From positions 783,501 through 847,500 of the forward strand of contig JARFJB010000749.1 in the NCBI GenBank assembly GCA_036346205.1: a stretch of 64,000 nucleotides of DNA, in the 5' to 3' direction. Shown here one piece after another: positions 32,582 through 42,649 of this stretch. The translations under genes were made by a program, and so were the position numbers. The stretch's first letter is position 1, and each line of letters begins with the position of its first letter. The DNA comes from Vesta saturnalis (taxonomy: Eukaryota > Arthropoda > Insecta > Coleoptera > Lampyridae). The notes under the pieces were generated by a model. That model was not told the origin of the DNA and did not search any database. It saw only the letters and a list, made by a program, of their open reading frames with translations.

Positions 32582-33145
32582 CACACACACACGTACACGC
32601 GCACACACACACACACACAAACACACACATCCAGACATGATGGCCGATCTTGTCGAAACTTCTAAAATGAGCTAATAAGTCGATTTAGCGATAGTGAAAC
32701 AAAATCGATTGCATAACCTTCTATACCTACATATGTGTATGTAGGTTGGAAGGTAGATAAAAAGGGTACATGGATTAGAAAGAGACGCATCTGTCATCCC
32801 ATTTCGGCTGGTTTAATTTAGATTATCATATAAGTATGTATGTATGTTGTCAAACATGCAACTCATAGACATACGCCTTATTTTTTTAATTTTTATTTTG
32901 GTTATATCACCAATTACTAAATTTTATTTGTAATCGTCTTATATTATAATTGTTCTTGTTATTTTCTATTAAACTATTGAATGTAAATAACTGAATAAAT
33001 ACTTTCGTTTATCTGACACTAAACGCCAGTGATTTTCATTTTTGACAATCATTTGATAACCTTCAGCTCCAATGATTACAGCCGGTTTCACACAAATAGG
33101 ATGACCTTGACGTCTCTTTCTAATACTTGTACCTTTTTTTTAATA
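31500..33145. other. Unassigned region with CA-rich microsatellite
   Basis: A 91-codon frame at 31728-32003 (GRYTEDGFFVPGVKKRIRAL...) and its GC-richer surroundings match nothing I recognise. They might be part of an LTR retrotransposon, but no LTR pair is seen. The rest is AT-rich. Confidence 0.4.
32478..32630. repeat. (CA)n microsatellite, imperfect
   Basis: About 150 bp of CA repeats interrupted by CGCA and CGTA units. Confidence 0.95.
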
Positions 33146-34402
33146 AAGGGTTTTCCAATAAGAGGTGTTATTTTGATATTCAAAGAAAAATGGAATTTTT
33201 TGAGATTATTGATCGAATGTTTATTTCATTATCAAGAGGAAGGTATGCCGTTAATAATGGAAAACAATATCAGCCAAATGGCTACCACGACCACGCTTAC
33301 AGGACCATATCCTTTTCATGAAATTTTCCATAACCAAATCGCAAAGTGGCTGCCCTATGTCATCGATAGCCTCACGAATTCCATCTTTGAGGTCTTAAAT
33401 CGACGCTGGGCTGTTGGCGTAGACCTTATCTTTCACGTGGCCCCAAAGGAAGAAGTCGCAAGGTGTTAAATCACAAGATCTCGGTGGTCAACTGTGATCA
33501 CATCTTCGAGAGATAACACGGTCCGGAAACTTTTCCCGTAAAAGATCAATGGTTTCGTTGCTTGTGTGGCACGTAGCGCCGTCTTGTTGAAAGTAAACGT
33601 TGTCCAGATCAATACCATCCAATTCCGGCCATAAAAAATCATTAATCATCTCTCGATAGCGCAATCCATTCACCATAACTGTTGCTCCAGCCTCATTTTC
33701 GAAAAAGTAAGGTCCAATGACCCCGCCAGACCATAAACCGCACCAAACAGTCACACGTTGAGGGTGGAGAGGCTTTTCAACAATAACTCTTGGGTTTTCC
33801 GAGCCCCAGATGCGACAATTTTGCCTGTTGACGTGCCCACCGAGGTGGAAATGGGCCTCATCATTTTCATGCATTTCAACGACCCAATCAGCAAAGACAC
33901 GACGTTTTTGATGATGGGCCGGCTTGAGTTCTTGTGTTAACTGAACTTTATAAGCCTTAAGACCCAAGTCTTTATGTAAAATACGGTGTAATGACGTTTG
34001 TGGAATGCCCAATTCCAAAGAACGACGAGGAATGAACAAACCTGGGTTTTCTTCAACACTTTGGGCTACAGCAGCAATATTCTCAGTTGTTCTTGAGCGA
34101 CGTGCACGGGTTATATTCTTCACATCATTAACTTGTCCCAACAGCTCGAATTTGTTCACCAATTTCTGTATTGCTTCACGACGACCCAAAAATGTTTTAG
34201 TTTTACGAACCGTCTCTGCCAAATTTTCACCATTTTTATAGTGAATTTTAATAATTTCCATGCGTTGTTGAAGCGTGTATCGTTCTATTTTTATTAATCG
34301 CGTAGTTTTTACTTGTTAAATGTCAATAAATGACAGCTTCAAAAGTGACATCTACCGAAATCGCGGGCTATTCAAAATAACACCTCTTATTGGAAAACCC
34401 TT
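33146..34402 (-). mobile_element. Mariner-type element, 1,257 bp
   Basis: Perfect 31-bp inverted repeats (33146-33176 and 34372-34402, starting AAGGGTTTTCCAATAAGAGG) are flanked by TA target duplicates (33144-33145, 34403-34404). They enclose one transposase gene on the minus strand. The identical repeats imply a fairly recent insertion despite coding damage. Confidence 0.93.
33251..34296 (-). pseudogene. Mariner-like transposase, internally deleted
   Basis: The minus-strand frame reads RYTLQQRMEIIKIHYKNGEN (HTH start), SIPRRSLELGIPQTSLHRIL-type second helix and LTQELKPAHHQKRRVFADWV, then DEAHFHLGGHVNRQNCRIW (first Asp), QRVTVWCGLWSGGVIGPYFF and FQQDGATCHTS (second Asp). In a shifted frame past 33488 come PPRSCDLTPCDFFLWG (third Asp) and a final HLADIVFHY stop. 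About ten residues before DEAHF are deleted, and a small scramble with a stop lies near 33490. No in-frame ATG precedes YTLQQR. Same transposase family as many insect mariners. Confidence 0.88.
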
Positions 34403-34499
34403 TACAACTGTACAGCACAAAGTAAATATATTAAATGTTGTTAAGCAGGGAAATAATAAAAACACGTGTCAAAAATATAGGTATACATTTTTTTTATTT

Positions 34500-35160
34500 A
34501 CATAATCTAAACAGAAAAAATTAGTAGGAGTAAAAATAATACTTTAGGTACTTAACCATATCACACATCACATCGTTTATAAGAAATTTTTTAACCATCA
34601 CTAGTTTCCACGAAAATTAAAAAAAATCACGTTTTGATAACATTTTTAAAATCGTCGCTAAGTATTAAAGTGCGTATAACTTTTTTAATTATCAATCGAA
34701 TTTAATGAAATTTTCACACAGATGATCTACCTTATTACACCACATCATTTATAAGAAATTCTTTAACCACCACAATTTCCACGAATATTAAAAAATATAT
34801 ATCGTTTTGATAACACAAAATCATTGCTAACTGTTTCAATACGCATTGCCGCGCCATGGCTCCAAACGCCCGTGGCAAGAACATTTTAGGTGCCCCTCTC
34901 CCTCTATGAGTTTTTTTTGTAAGTTTAATGAATTGGTATACGGTATACAAAACTATTTCTTATGGGTTAAAATAACAATTATTTAAAAAAAAACACTATG
35001 TTTTGAGATTAAACTTGTATTCAGAGACAGTAGAAACATAAACATTAAAATAATAATAATACACGTTTTTTAAAATAGTTGATAATGATCAAATATATTT
35101 AAAACTGCAAATATATCTAACGGTTTAACATATGTTTTTATATTTATTGTTATCCAATGA
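34500..35160 (-). repeat. 3' non-coding part of the split hAT element, with internal direct repeat
   Basis: 34556-34660 and 34725-34820 are two copies of a unit containing CACATC.TTTATAAGAAATT and CACGAA.ATTAAAAAA. The 34850-34920 part (CGGGCGTTTGGAGCC...GGGGCACC, on the minus strand) looks like a hAT terminal region. A related piece lies at 46940-47110. Confidence 0.5.
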
Positions 35161-35164
35161 AATT

Positions 35165-35412
35165 TACAAAATAATAGCTTTGGGCGATGTTTTTGGCAAA
35201 TTGCTTTATCACCTCTTGTATGTCTAGTAAGTTATTTATTATATCTGATTCGATTGAAATAATAGCCAAATTTTCCAGCCGCTTTTGTGATATTGTTGAC
35301 CTAAAATAATTTTTTAACTATCTTTAATTTTGAAAAAGATCTTTCAAGCTGTAGCCACTGAAACATGCATTGTTAATAATATTCGCAATGCTATGGTATA
35401 GTGTTAGGAAAT
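35165..35412 (-). pseudogene. hAT (ZMYM1-like) transposase, C-terminal piece
   Basis: Minus-strand text: FSGYSLKDLFQN, KNYFRSTISQKRLENLAIIS, IESDIINNLLDIQEVIKQFA. This is the hAT C-terminal dimerisation domain with the YLRSTMSQERL..LA.LSIE signature. It continues a frame that breaks off at 41231 on the other side of the foldback element. One frameshift lies near SLKDLF. Confidence 0.75.
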
Positions 35413-35814
35413 AATACAAGTAGAAAGCCGACACTATTCCCTCCACTTTTTTTACGTCACAAGCCCCACCCCCTGGGCCACCTTACCCTCCACTTTTTTA
35501 TACGCCCACGTGGGAGGCGTATATTTGAAGGGTGGGGCCGGCGTCTTTTCGGGGACCATTTTCAACCCTTGGGCGGAGTTAAGCCCCTAATTTGGTTGTA
35601 TTAAGAGCCTTTTTGGCTGTATACCCCTTGGAGGTTAGGCAATTGCGCGCACATGCAGTGTTCTATTGGAAGGTGTGAGCCCACGTGTGAGCTCGTATTT
35701 TGTAACCCTATGGTTTCTTTTCGGGGACTCAACCTTTGATGGAATTTCAATGTTGTATTAAGAGCCTTTTTGACAGCAGTTTTGTACTTGCTCACGTGAG
35801 GGGCAGATGTAGGG

Positions 35815-35945
35815 GTTGGCCTTGGGGTTGGTCTTGGACCTGGGTTTGGTCTTGGGCTAGGGCTGGACCTGGAGCTGGTCTTGGGGGTTTGGTCTTGGAC
35901 TTGGGGCTGGGGCTAGGTCTTGGACCTGGAGTTGGTCTTAGGATG
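35815..35945. repeat. GGTCTT/GGACCT-type minisatellite in left arm
   Basis: About 130 bp of 6-base units (GGTCTT, GGACCT, GGGTTT, GGGCTA). Mirrored at 40390-40530 in the right arm. It yields a spurious Gly/Leu/Trp-rich open frame. Confidence 0.8.
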
Positions 35946-36052
35946 ATTTTTGATGGTCAGCTTTAACCCTAATTGAGGTCCTTTTGGCTATATTAAGAGC
36001 AGTACTCCTGGAGGTTAGACAAACGCACACGCATACAATGTTGGAAATTGTA

Positions 36053-36450
36053 TAATTACCCTAATAAGATATTATTATTGGATGATCTTTTACCTATACG
36101 AGAAATTTATTTATACATTATATTTCTAATAAGGAGGTTCTTGTAAGACAGTACTTGTGTTAGGGATTGATCATGCGTGGGGGAATTTGAATGACAGTAA
36201 AATTTAATTATAGAACACTTATTTTTATTGTAAATATCATAATTAAAAAAGCCTCAGTGAGTTATAAAAAAAAATTACTGTCATTCAGGTTATTCTCTTA
36301 TGAAACAAAAATTTTTATTAAGTTAATTAATTACATAACAGTTATTACAATATTGTTTTCTGAAACAAATATTAAAACCTAGTTTTACCTGCATTGATTT
36401 CATTGAAATATTGTACGCCTTAATATTTTTTTAAATAAACTTGTTACGTA
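36053..36450. other. Left-arm-only block
   Basis: Absent from the right arm, where GGAAATTG is joined almost directly to ATTAGATGTG. Contains CTAATAAGGAGGTTCTTGTAAGACAG, also related to 19 kb and to 40790. Either an insertion here or a deletion in the right arm. Confidence 0.6.
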
Positions 36451-37414
36451 TAAATTAGATGTGTTTTATAACTGTAATTAAAAATCTGTACAAGTAAATA
36501 AGTAATGGGTTAAAAGCACACTTACCAGCTCTGTACTTAGAGAACGTTTTGGAGAACTCGTTTACGAGTGATAGTCACTGCTGTGTGTTACTCGTCTAAT
36601 AAACTAAATCACTTTCTAGGTTTTTTACTTATGCATAGTTGATATATAACTGGTTCTCTATCAGTAAAAGTAATTTTTTCAAAGCGATTTGAAAAATATT
36701 CATATTGTACATACGGACACACAAATTGTTTATTGAAACGCATCCATTAACAGTTATAGAAAAACCTCATTAAAAGTTCGAATGTAATAATTACGTGTGC
36801 AACATACGGTTTAAACTGACCGTGTATTTTCCCATATTATTTTTATTAGAGTTTTTACATTTTTATTAACATGATTGTTATTAAAATTATCACATTTCTA
36901 TTAATGATCATTTTGATATAAAAAGGGGAGCCTAAAATTTACCATTGCATTTTCAATTTTGGTAAAACATAATTTCGTTTTGAGGAAACGACCTTCAAAC
37001 AATCAATCAATCAAACCAGATACATAAGAATGTTTTAATTATATCCATTTAAATAGCGAAAAAAATAAATTCAAGATGTATCTGAAAATGACTTCTATCA
37101 AAAAAGGTTGTGTTTTTTTAAAAAAACCTTAGATTTTTATAAAACAAGACCGAACGTCCTAGTCACTATTGAAAATGCTCAACCACCTATGTACAGTATA
37201 CAGTGCAATAACAAATATAATTCAACTCATTACTTTAAAAATAAATGTGTAATTAAGAGCTGGTTGGTATACATCAGAATGTTATTTGTTAACATGCAAT
37301 TTAAACACGCGTTGAATAAGCGGTCTTGCTTGCTTATATGTTTTATTTACACAGACCTTTTGAGAATTTTGTCAAGGGTCCACGACAAGGCGCGAAGACC
37401 CGAGCTGTATGTAG

Positions 37415-38858
37415 TTTTGAAAATGTACAGCTACGTGGAGCCATGATCAATCTCTATTACAGAAAAATGTTTGTTAGCTCATACACCACTAGATGGCGCC
37501 ACAAACAAGCTCAAACTTCCAGCCAAGCGGGCACGACAGACGTGAGAGACGAAAGGGACAAGAGAAACGCGGGGTTGGGAGAGACGAAAGCCACGTTTAA
37601 TTTCCAACGCTTTTGTTTTTGTATTAAATCCAATAAACTGGCTTCTTAAATATACAAATTATAAACAAACCCGAAAGTCCATTTCGAAAACAAAATTATT
37701 AATAAAAAATTGAAAGAAAACTTAGCGTTTGAAAAATATATTTAAAACAATACATCATTTATTTATTTTATTTAATTACATTGTTATCAGTCTTCTTCTT
37801 TTTTCGACTGTAATTCGTCACTATCATCATGATCTTGAGATTCGCCCTTTCCCTCTAACTCATCGATCTTCTTCTGTGAGATACATTCATCTCATCCACT
37901 TCATCGTTTTCATCATCAGCTTGAACAGTTATATTGTAGTAGTTTACTAACAAATCCCTAAAATCTCTGTGGTCCTCTGATGTTGGTTCATAAACAGGAG
38001 AATACATTATAATAATAATGCTTACTCGCTGGAGACTGTATACACAGGTAAAATTTTGCGATGCGATGTTTTCATATAGGTACGAATCGCATTAACCGTG
38101 CTATAGTTAGTGCGACCCCACTCCTCGACACCCGAAGATCCTATCCGAACATTGTTGAGTACTTACACCCATTCCTCCAATATAATTTAAATAAAATCAA
38201 ATAAACAAGTTTTACAACACTTTTTTACACAAAAAATAGGTAACATTTTTACACACAAATTACAATTCTCTCTTTATACCCAATAGGCGTATGCTTTAGT
38301 ACATCCAATTTCATTTTAATTTTATAATTTAAATCTATACTTTGTTCTTCCAATTCTCTTTCTAATCAATAATTATATGTACATAACGTACACAGATCGT
38401 CGAAATGTAATACGTTATGTAATTTATTTCTTGTGGTTATCGGTTTAATACCTATTATAACTAATTCTGTTCCCTCGGATAATCGCTCCAATTTCCGACA
38501 GTGTCTAGACTTTATAATACCTTTAATTTTTACATAGAAGCTTCGTTAAGTTTATCCATGTCTTGTTGAAGGAAATTTACATTTATCGTATTTTCTAAAG
38601 CTTTCACATGCCCCACAACATCTATGTTAGCAAAAGAATTCCATTAAATGTGGTAATTCCATTAGTTTAAACGCCCCGTCTTTTCTCTCTCGTGTTCTTC
38701 TAGTTTCTCTCGTCTCTCTCTCGCGCCTTTCTCGTCTGTCTTGCTTCTCCCGTGTCTCCTTCTCTCTCTCGTTTCTTTCTCTCCTCTCTTCTCTCTCGTT
38801 TCTATCTCTCACTTCTCGCGTTTCTATTGCCCTCTCCACTCTCGCTTCTCTCGATCCC

Positions 38859-38901
<43 letters not shown>

Positions 38902-39315
38902 GCGCGCACACCTTTCTCGTCTCTCTTGCTTCGCTCGCTTCTCCCGTGCCTCCCTCTCTCTCTCGTTCTCTCTCTCCTTTCTCGTTTCTATAGCCCTCTC
39001 TCCTCTCGCTTCTCTCGTCCCCGTCGCCTCTCTCTCTCGCCTTTCTCGTTTCTCTCACTTCTTCTGTCTCTCGTTTTTTCTCTCTCCCTCTCTCGTCTCG
39101 CTTCTCTCTCGTTTCCCTATCGTTTCTCTCTCGCTTCTCTCGTTCCGTCGCTTTTCTCTCTCACTCTCTCGCCTTTCTCGTTTTCACACTTCTGTCTCTC
39201 TCGTTTTCTCTCCTCTCTCTCGTCTCGTTTCTCACTCGTTTCCCTCTAGTTTCCCTCTCGTTCCGTCGCTTCTCTCTCTCTCGTCTTTCTCGTTTCTCTC
39301 ACTTCTCCTGTCGCG
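37415..39315. other. Foldback loop
   Basis: Begins with a piece (37447-37510) matching 19555-19630. On the minus strand 38009-37857 reads MYSPVYEPTSEDHRDFRDLL and on to DENDEVDEMN; in the next frame come KKIDELEGKGESQDHDD and a Lys/Glu end. Farther up are KALENTINVNFLQQDMDKLN (about 38600-38540) and RELEEQSIDLNYKIKMKLDV. These acidic, coiled-coil-like snatches look like the ruin of a captured or element gene of unknown family. The right third (38680-39315) is low-complexity. Confidence 0.45.
38680..39315. repeat. TCTCTCG/CGTTTCTC low-complexity block
   Basis: About 630 bp of pyrimidine-rich units (TCTCTCGTTTC, TCTCTCGCTTC) including a (TC)n core at about 38866-38899. All long open frames here (Ser/Leu-rich one way, Arg/Glu-rich the other) are products of the repeat. 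Confidence 0.9.
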
Positions 39316-41224
39316 CTACGTACAGCTCGGGTCTTCGCCCCTTGTCGTGGACCCTTGACATAAAATTCTCAAAAGGTCTGTGTAAATAAAACTTATAAGC
39401 AAGCAAGACTGCTTATTCAACGCGTGTTTAAATTGCATGTTAACAAATAACATTCTGATGTATACCAACCAGCTCTTAATTACACATTTATTTTTAAAGT
39501 AATGAGTTGAATTATATTTGTTATTGCACTGTATACTGTACATAGGTGGTTGAGCATTTTCAATAACGACTAGGACGTTCGGTCTTGTTTTATAAAAATC
39601 TAAGGTTTTTTAAAAAGACACAACCTTTTTTGATAGAAGTCATTTTCAGATACATCTTGAATTTATTTTTTTCGCTATTTAAATGGATATAATTAAAACA
39701 TTCTTATGTATCTGGTTTGATTGATCGATTGTTTGAAGGTCGTTTCCTCAAAACGAAATTATGTTTTACCAAAATTGAAAATGCAATGGTAAGTTTTAGG
39801 CTCCCCTTTTTATATGAAAATGATCATTAATAGAAATGTGATAATTTTAATAACAATCATGGTAATAAAAATTTAAAAACTCTAATAAAAATAATATGGG
39901 AAAATACACGGTCAGTTTAAACCGTATGTTGCACACGTAATTATTACATTCGAACTTTTAATGAGTTTTTTTTTATAACTGTTAATGGGTGCGTTTCATT
40001 AAACAATTTGTGTGTCCGTATGTACAATATGAATATTTTTCAAATCGCTTTGAAAAAATTACTTTTACTGATAGAGAACCAGTTATACATCAACCATGCA
40101 TAAGTAAAAAACCTAGAAAGTGATTTAGTTTATTAGACGAGTAACACACAGCAGTGACTATCACTCGTAAACCAATTCTCCAAAACGTTCTCTAAGTACA
40201 GAGCTGGTAAGTGTGCTTTTAACCCATTATTTATTTACTTGTACAGATTTTTAATTACAGTTATAAAACACATCTAATTATTATGCAATTTCCAACATTG
40301 TATGCGTGTGCGTTTGTCTAACCTCTAGGAGTACTGCTCTTAATATAGCCAAAAGGACCTTAATTAGTGTTAAAGCTGACCATCAAAAATCATCCTAAGA
40401 CCAACTCCAGGTCCAAGACCTAGCCCCAGGCCCAAGTCCAAGACCAAACCCCCAAGACCAGCTCCAGGTCAGCCCTAGCCCAAGACCAAACCCAGGTCCA
40501 AGACCAACTCCAAGACCAAGGCCAACCCCTACATCTGCCCCTCACGTGAGCAAGTACAAAACTGCTGTCAAAAAGGCTCTTAATACAACATTGAAATTCC
40601 ATCAAAGGTTGAGCCCCCGAAAAGAAACCATAGGGTTACAAAATACGAGCTCACACGTGGGCGGCCATAATATAAGGGGGTGAAAAATGGCAGGAATCTA
40701 CATTTGTCTTATAAGATTAAGTTGCGACAATTGCATCTGGGATCACGATAGGGTCAAAGGTCTACATGATAGTTTCTACACCTATCTTACAAGAACCTCT
40801 TTATTACTAAAAAACGTTTTCAAATTTCCCGCCTTAACCAATCAGAATGCAGATAGTTAGTCCTCCAATCAGAGCACAGCGGCTGAGTAGTGGGGCTAAG
40901 GACCAATCAGAAGCCAGGGGAGCGGGTGTACGTACGACCAATTAGCTAAAAGTGGGGCGTGGCCTAACCTTTCACCTGCCAATAGAACACTGTATGTGTG
41001 CGCAATTGCCTAACCTCCAAGGGGTATACAGCCAAAAAGGCTCTTAATACAACCAAATTAGGGGTTTAACTCCGCCCAAGGGTTGAAAATGGTCCCCGAA
41101 AAGAAGCCGACCCCACCCTTTAAATATACGCCTCCCACGTGAGCGTATAAAAAAGTGGAGGGGAAGGTGGCCCAGGGGGCGGAGCTTGCAAAAAAAGTGG
41201 AGGGGATAGTGTCGGCCTTCTACT
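39316..41224 (-). repeat. Right inverted arm
   Basis: Reverse complement of 35419-37414 apart from the unique blocks and small gaps. Ends at TTCTACT before the AATACA duplicate. Confidence 0.88.
40678..40980. promoter_or_regulatory. CCAAT-box cluster in the right-arm-only block
   Basis: Five CCAAT pentamers in 146 bp (40838, 40865, 40903, 40938, 40979), each in the same direction, most with the full CCAATCAG form bound by NF-Y. A similar cluster in opposite orientation lies at 19153-19242. It may be promoter DNA of an autonomous relative. No TATA or transcript start is evident. Confidence 0.4.
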
Positions 41225-41230
41225 AATACA

Positions 41231-42640
41231 TCTTCTAATTTATTTTTAAAAATATTATTTAATGTCTCAAATCTGATTTTAACTCGAAATTTTGCAAAAC
41301 TGTAATTCATGTAATAATTCTTTATCGTTAATATCACGTCCGTTTTTATTCTTGTCCGTTAGAACACTTTCAAAATTTGTGCAAAAGTGTAACTGCCCTT
41401 CTTCTGAATGTTGCGAAACCTTAGACAGGTTACTTAAAAAATTAAAATTTTGTGAAAACGGCATTGACAATGTAAATGGCTCTTATATACATTGAATGCT
41501 CAAATCTAACAGACCAAAAAAGCAATCAACTTTGAATCGTAATTCTTTATTTTATATTACTCCATTATCCTGCTCGTAAGTGAACTGCTTTTTTATTTTT
41601 CTTGTTCTTGGCATTCACACTTCTTTAGTCTACAAAATTTAAATTCACGAATCGAATGAAAACTGAAATTTGCTCTTGATAGCCAACATCGGGTGTACAG
41701 TCAAGGATAATAGAAAAATATTTACACCTTTTAACCCTATTTAATATTTCCACCATTAAGTTGGTGCGTATTAAATTTATTATTTGGTTTTGAACTTTAT
41801 CTCCTAAATGATAAGGTATGTTTTATGGTCATTCGAATTCTTTTCCACTTTTGTAGTATGTTTAGCCATTTACCGGTTCAAATTTGGATATCATTTCAAT
41901 AGAAAAAAAAAATTACCATTATTTTTTCAATTATTTAATTTATTATTTGTATCACGAAAAGCTAGATTTTGCTCAGACACAAAATGTGTTGTATAACATA
42001 TTGTTTCAATAATAGCAGACCAATATGTTGTTTCTAAATTCAACAAACTTCGGCTTGCAGAGTCAATGGTTGTATTAGATTTTAAACGCCGGTCTAAATC
42101 CGACTATTTTTTTAAGTTCTCGAAATATTATTTGCTGTTTTCATGAACATTTAAACCAGTCGCATCACCAAATCTTGTAATTTTTAAAGAACTAGAAAAT
42201 AATCTACAGCAGAAACAAAATACCGAATTTTTTGATTTAGAATATAAAGGCATTGACGTTTATTTTTTTCTAAATTTTATACAATTCGAGTAAAATAGAT
42301 CGAGGAAAACTTTCGACCTGATGTATCCCTAGGACAATCAACACATTCGTTTTCATATCGAGAAGGTCTAATTCAATTTTCAATTTAAAATGGAGTTAAC
42401 ACAAACCAGGGTCTTCAGGAATAACAAAGCTTTGACCTTGGACATTATCTACTTTTATGCCTCCTGCTAAATCCGAGGCTGGCTCTAAGTTTGAAGTATT
42501 TACTATGGTATTTGATGTAGATGGCTTCGACTGCGATGTATCCATCTGTGCATCAGTAGTTGCCATGTACGTCGAGAAGGGGGGCGTCGATGGTTCATCT
42601 TGATGTTTTTCCCAAAAATTATGTTGTTTTCCCATAATTT
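41231..42640 (-). pseudogene. hAT (ZMYM1-like) transposase, N-terminal and middle part
   Basis: ATG at 42635 gives MGKQHNFWEKHQDEPSTP and a Ser/Thr-rich leader ending FVIPEDPG. Lower down are CPRDTSGRKFSSIYFTRI, NSVFCFCCRLFSSSLKITRF (TTF-type zinc finger), TIDSASRSLLNLETTYWSAI, AIIETICYTTHFVSEQNLAF and FSFHSIREF in mixed frames, then HELQFCKI and NKLEDVL up to the foldback junction. This is the order of hAT transposases related to ZMYM1. Numerous stops and gaps. The C-terminus lies at 35165-35412. Confidence 0.75.
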
Positions 42641-42649
42641 TTCCCCAAA

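Larger units (their letters stand above)
35419..37414 (+). repeat. Left inverted arm
   Basis: Contains subrepeats: TATTAAGAGCCTTTTTGGCTGTATACCCCTTGGAGGTTAGGCAA at about 35598 recurs as ATATTAAGAGCAGTACTCCTGGAGGTTAGACAAACGC at 35990. Within 36450-37414 the match to the right arm is close to perfect. Confidence 0.88.
35419..41224. mobile_element. Foldback-like element with roughly 2-kb inverted arms, 5,806 bp
   Basis: Left arm 35419-37414 and right arm 39316-41224 are inverted copies of each other around a loop of 1.9 kb. Ends are AGTAGAA...TTCTACT. The 6-bp AATACA at 35413-35418 and 41225-41230 is the target duplication. Removing the element and one copy rejoins a hAT frame (EDV plus LFPN), confirming both ends. 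Each arm has a unique block (36053-36450 left, 40678-40975 right). No transposase was found, so it is non-autonomous or of an unknown type. A 6-bp duplication and AG...CT termini with long inverted repeats are known for Polintons, but no Polinton gene is present. Confidence 0.88.

Noticed and set aside
35736..35966. Gly/Leu/Trp-rich frame (and its mirror at 40420-40605)
   Set aside because: Product of the six-base minisatellite in the foldback arms.
37108..37446. Same 60-residue peptide encoded in both foldback arms
   Set aside because: Identity is explained by the inverted repeat. No sign of coding selection or homology.
38627..39358. Long open frames on both strands (Arg/Glu-rich one way, Ser/Leu-rich the other)
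   Set aside because: They arise from the TCTCTCG repeat, which has no stops in several frames. There is no start context, conservation or domain.
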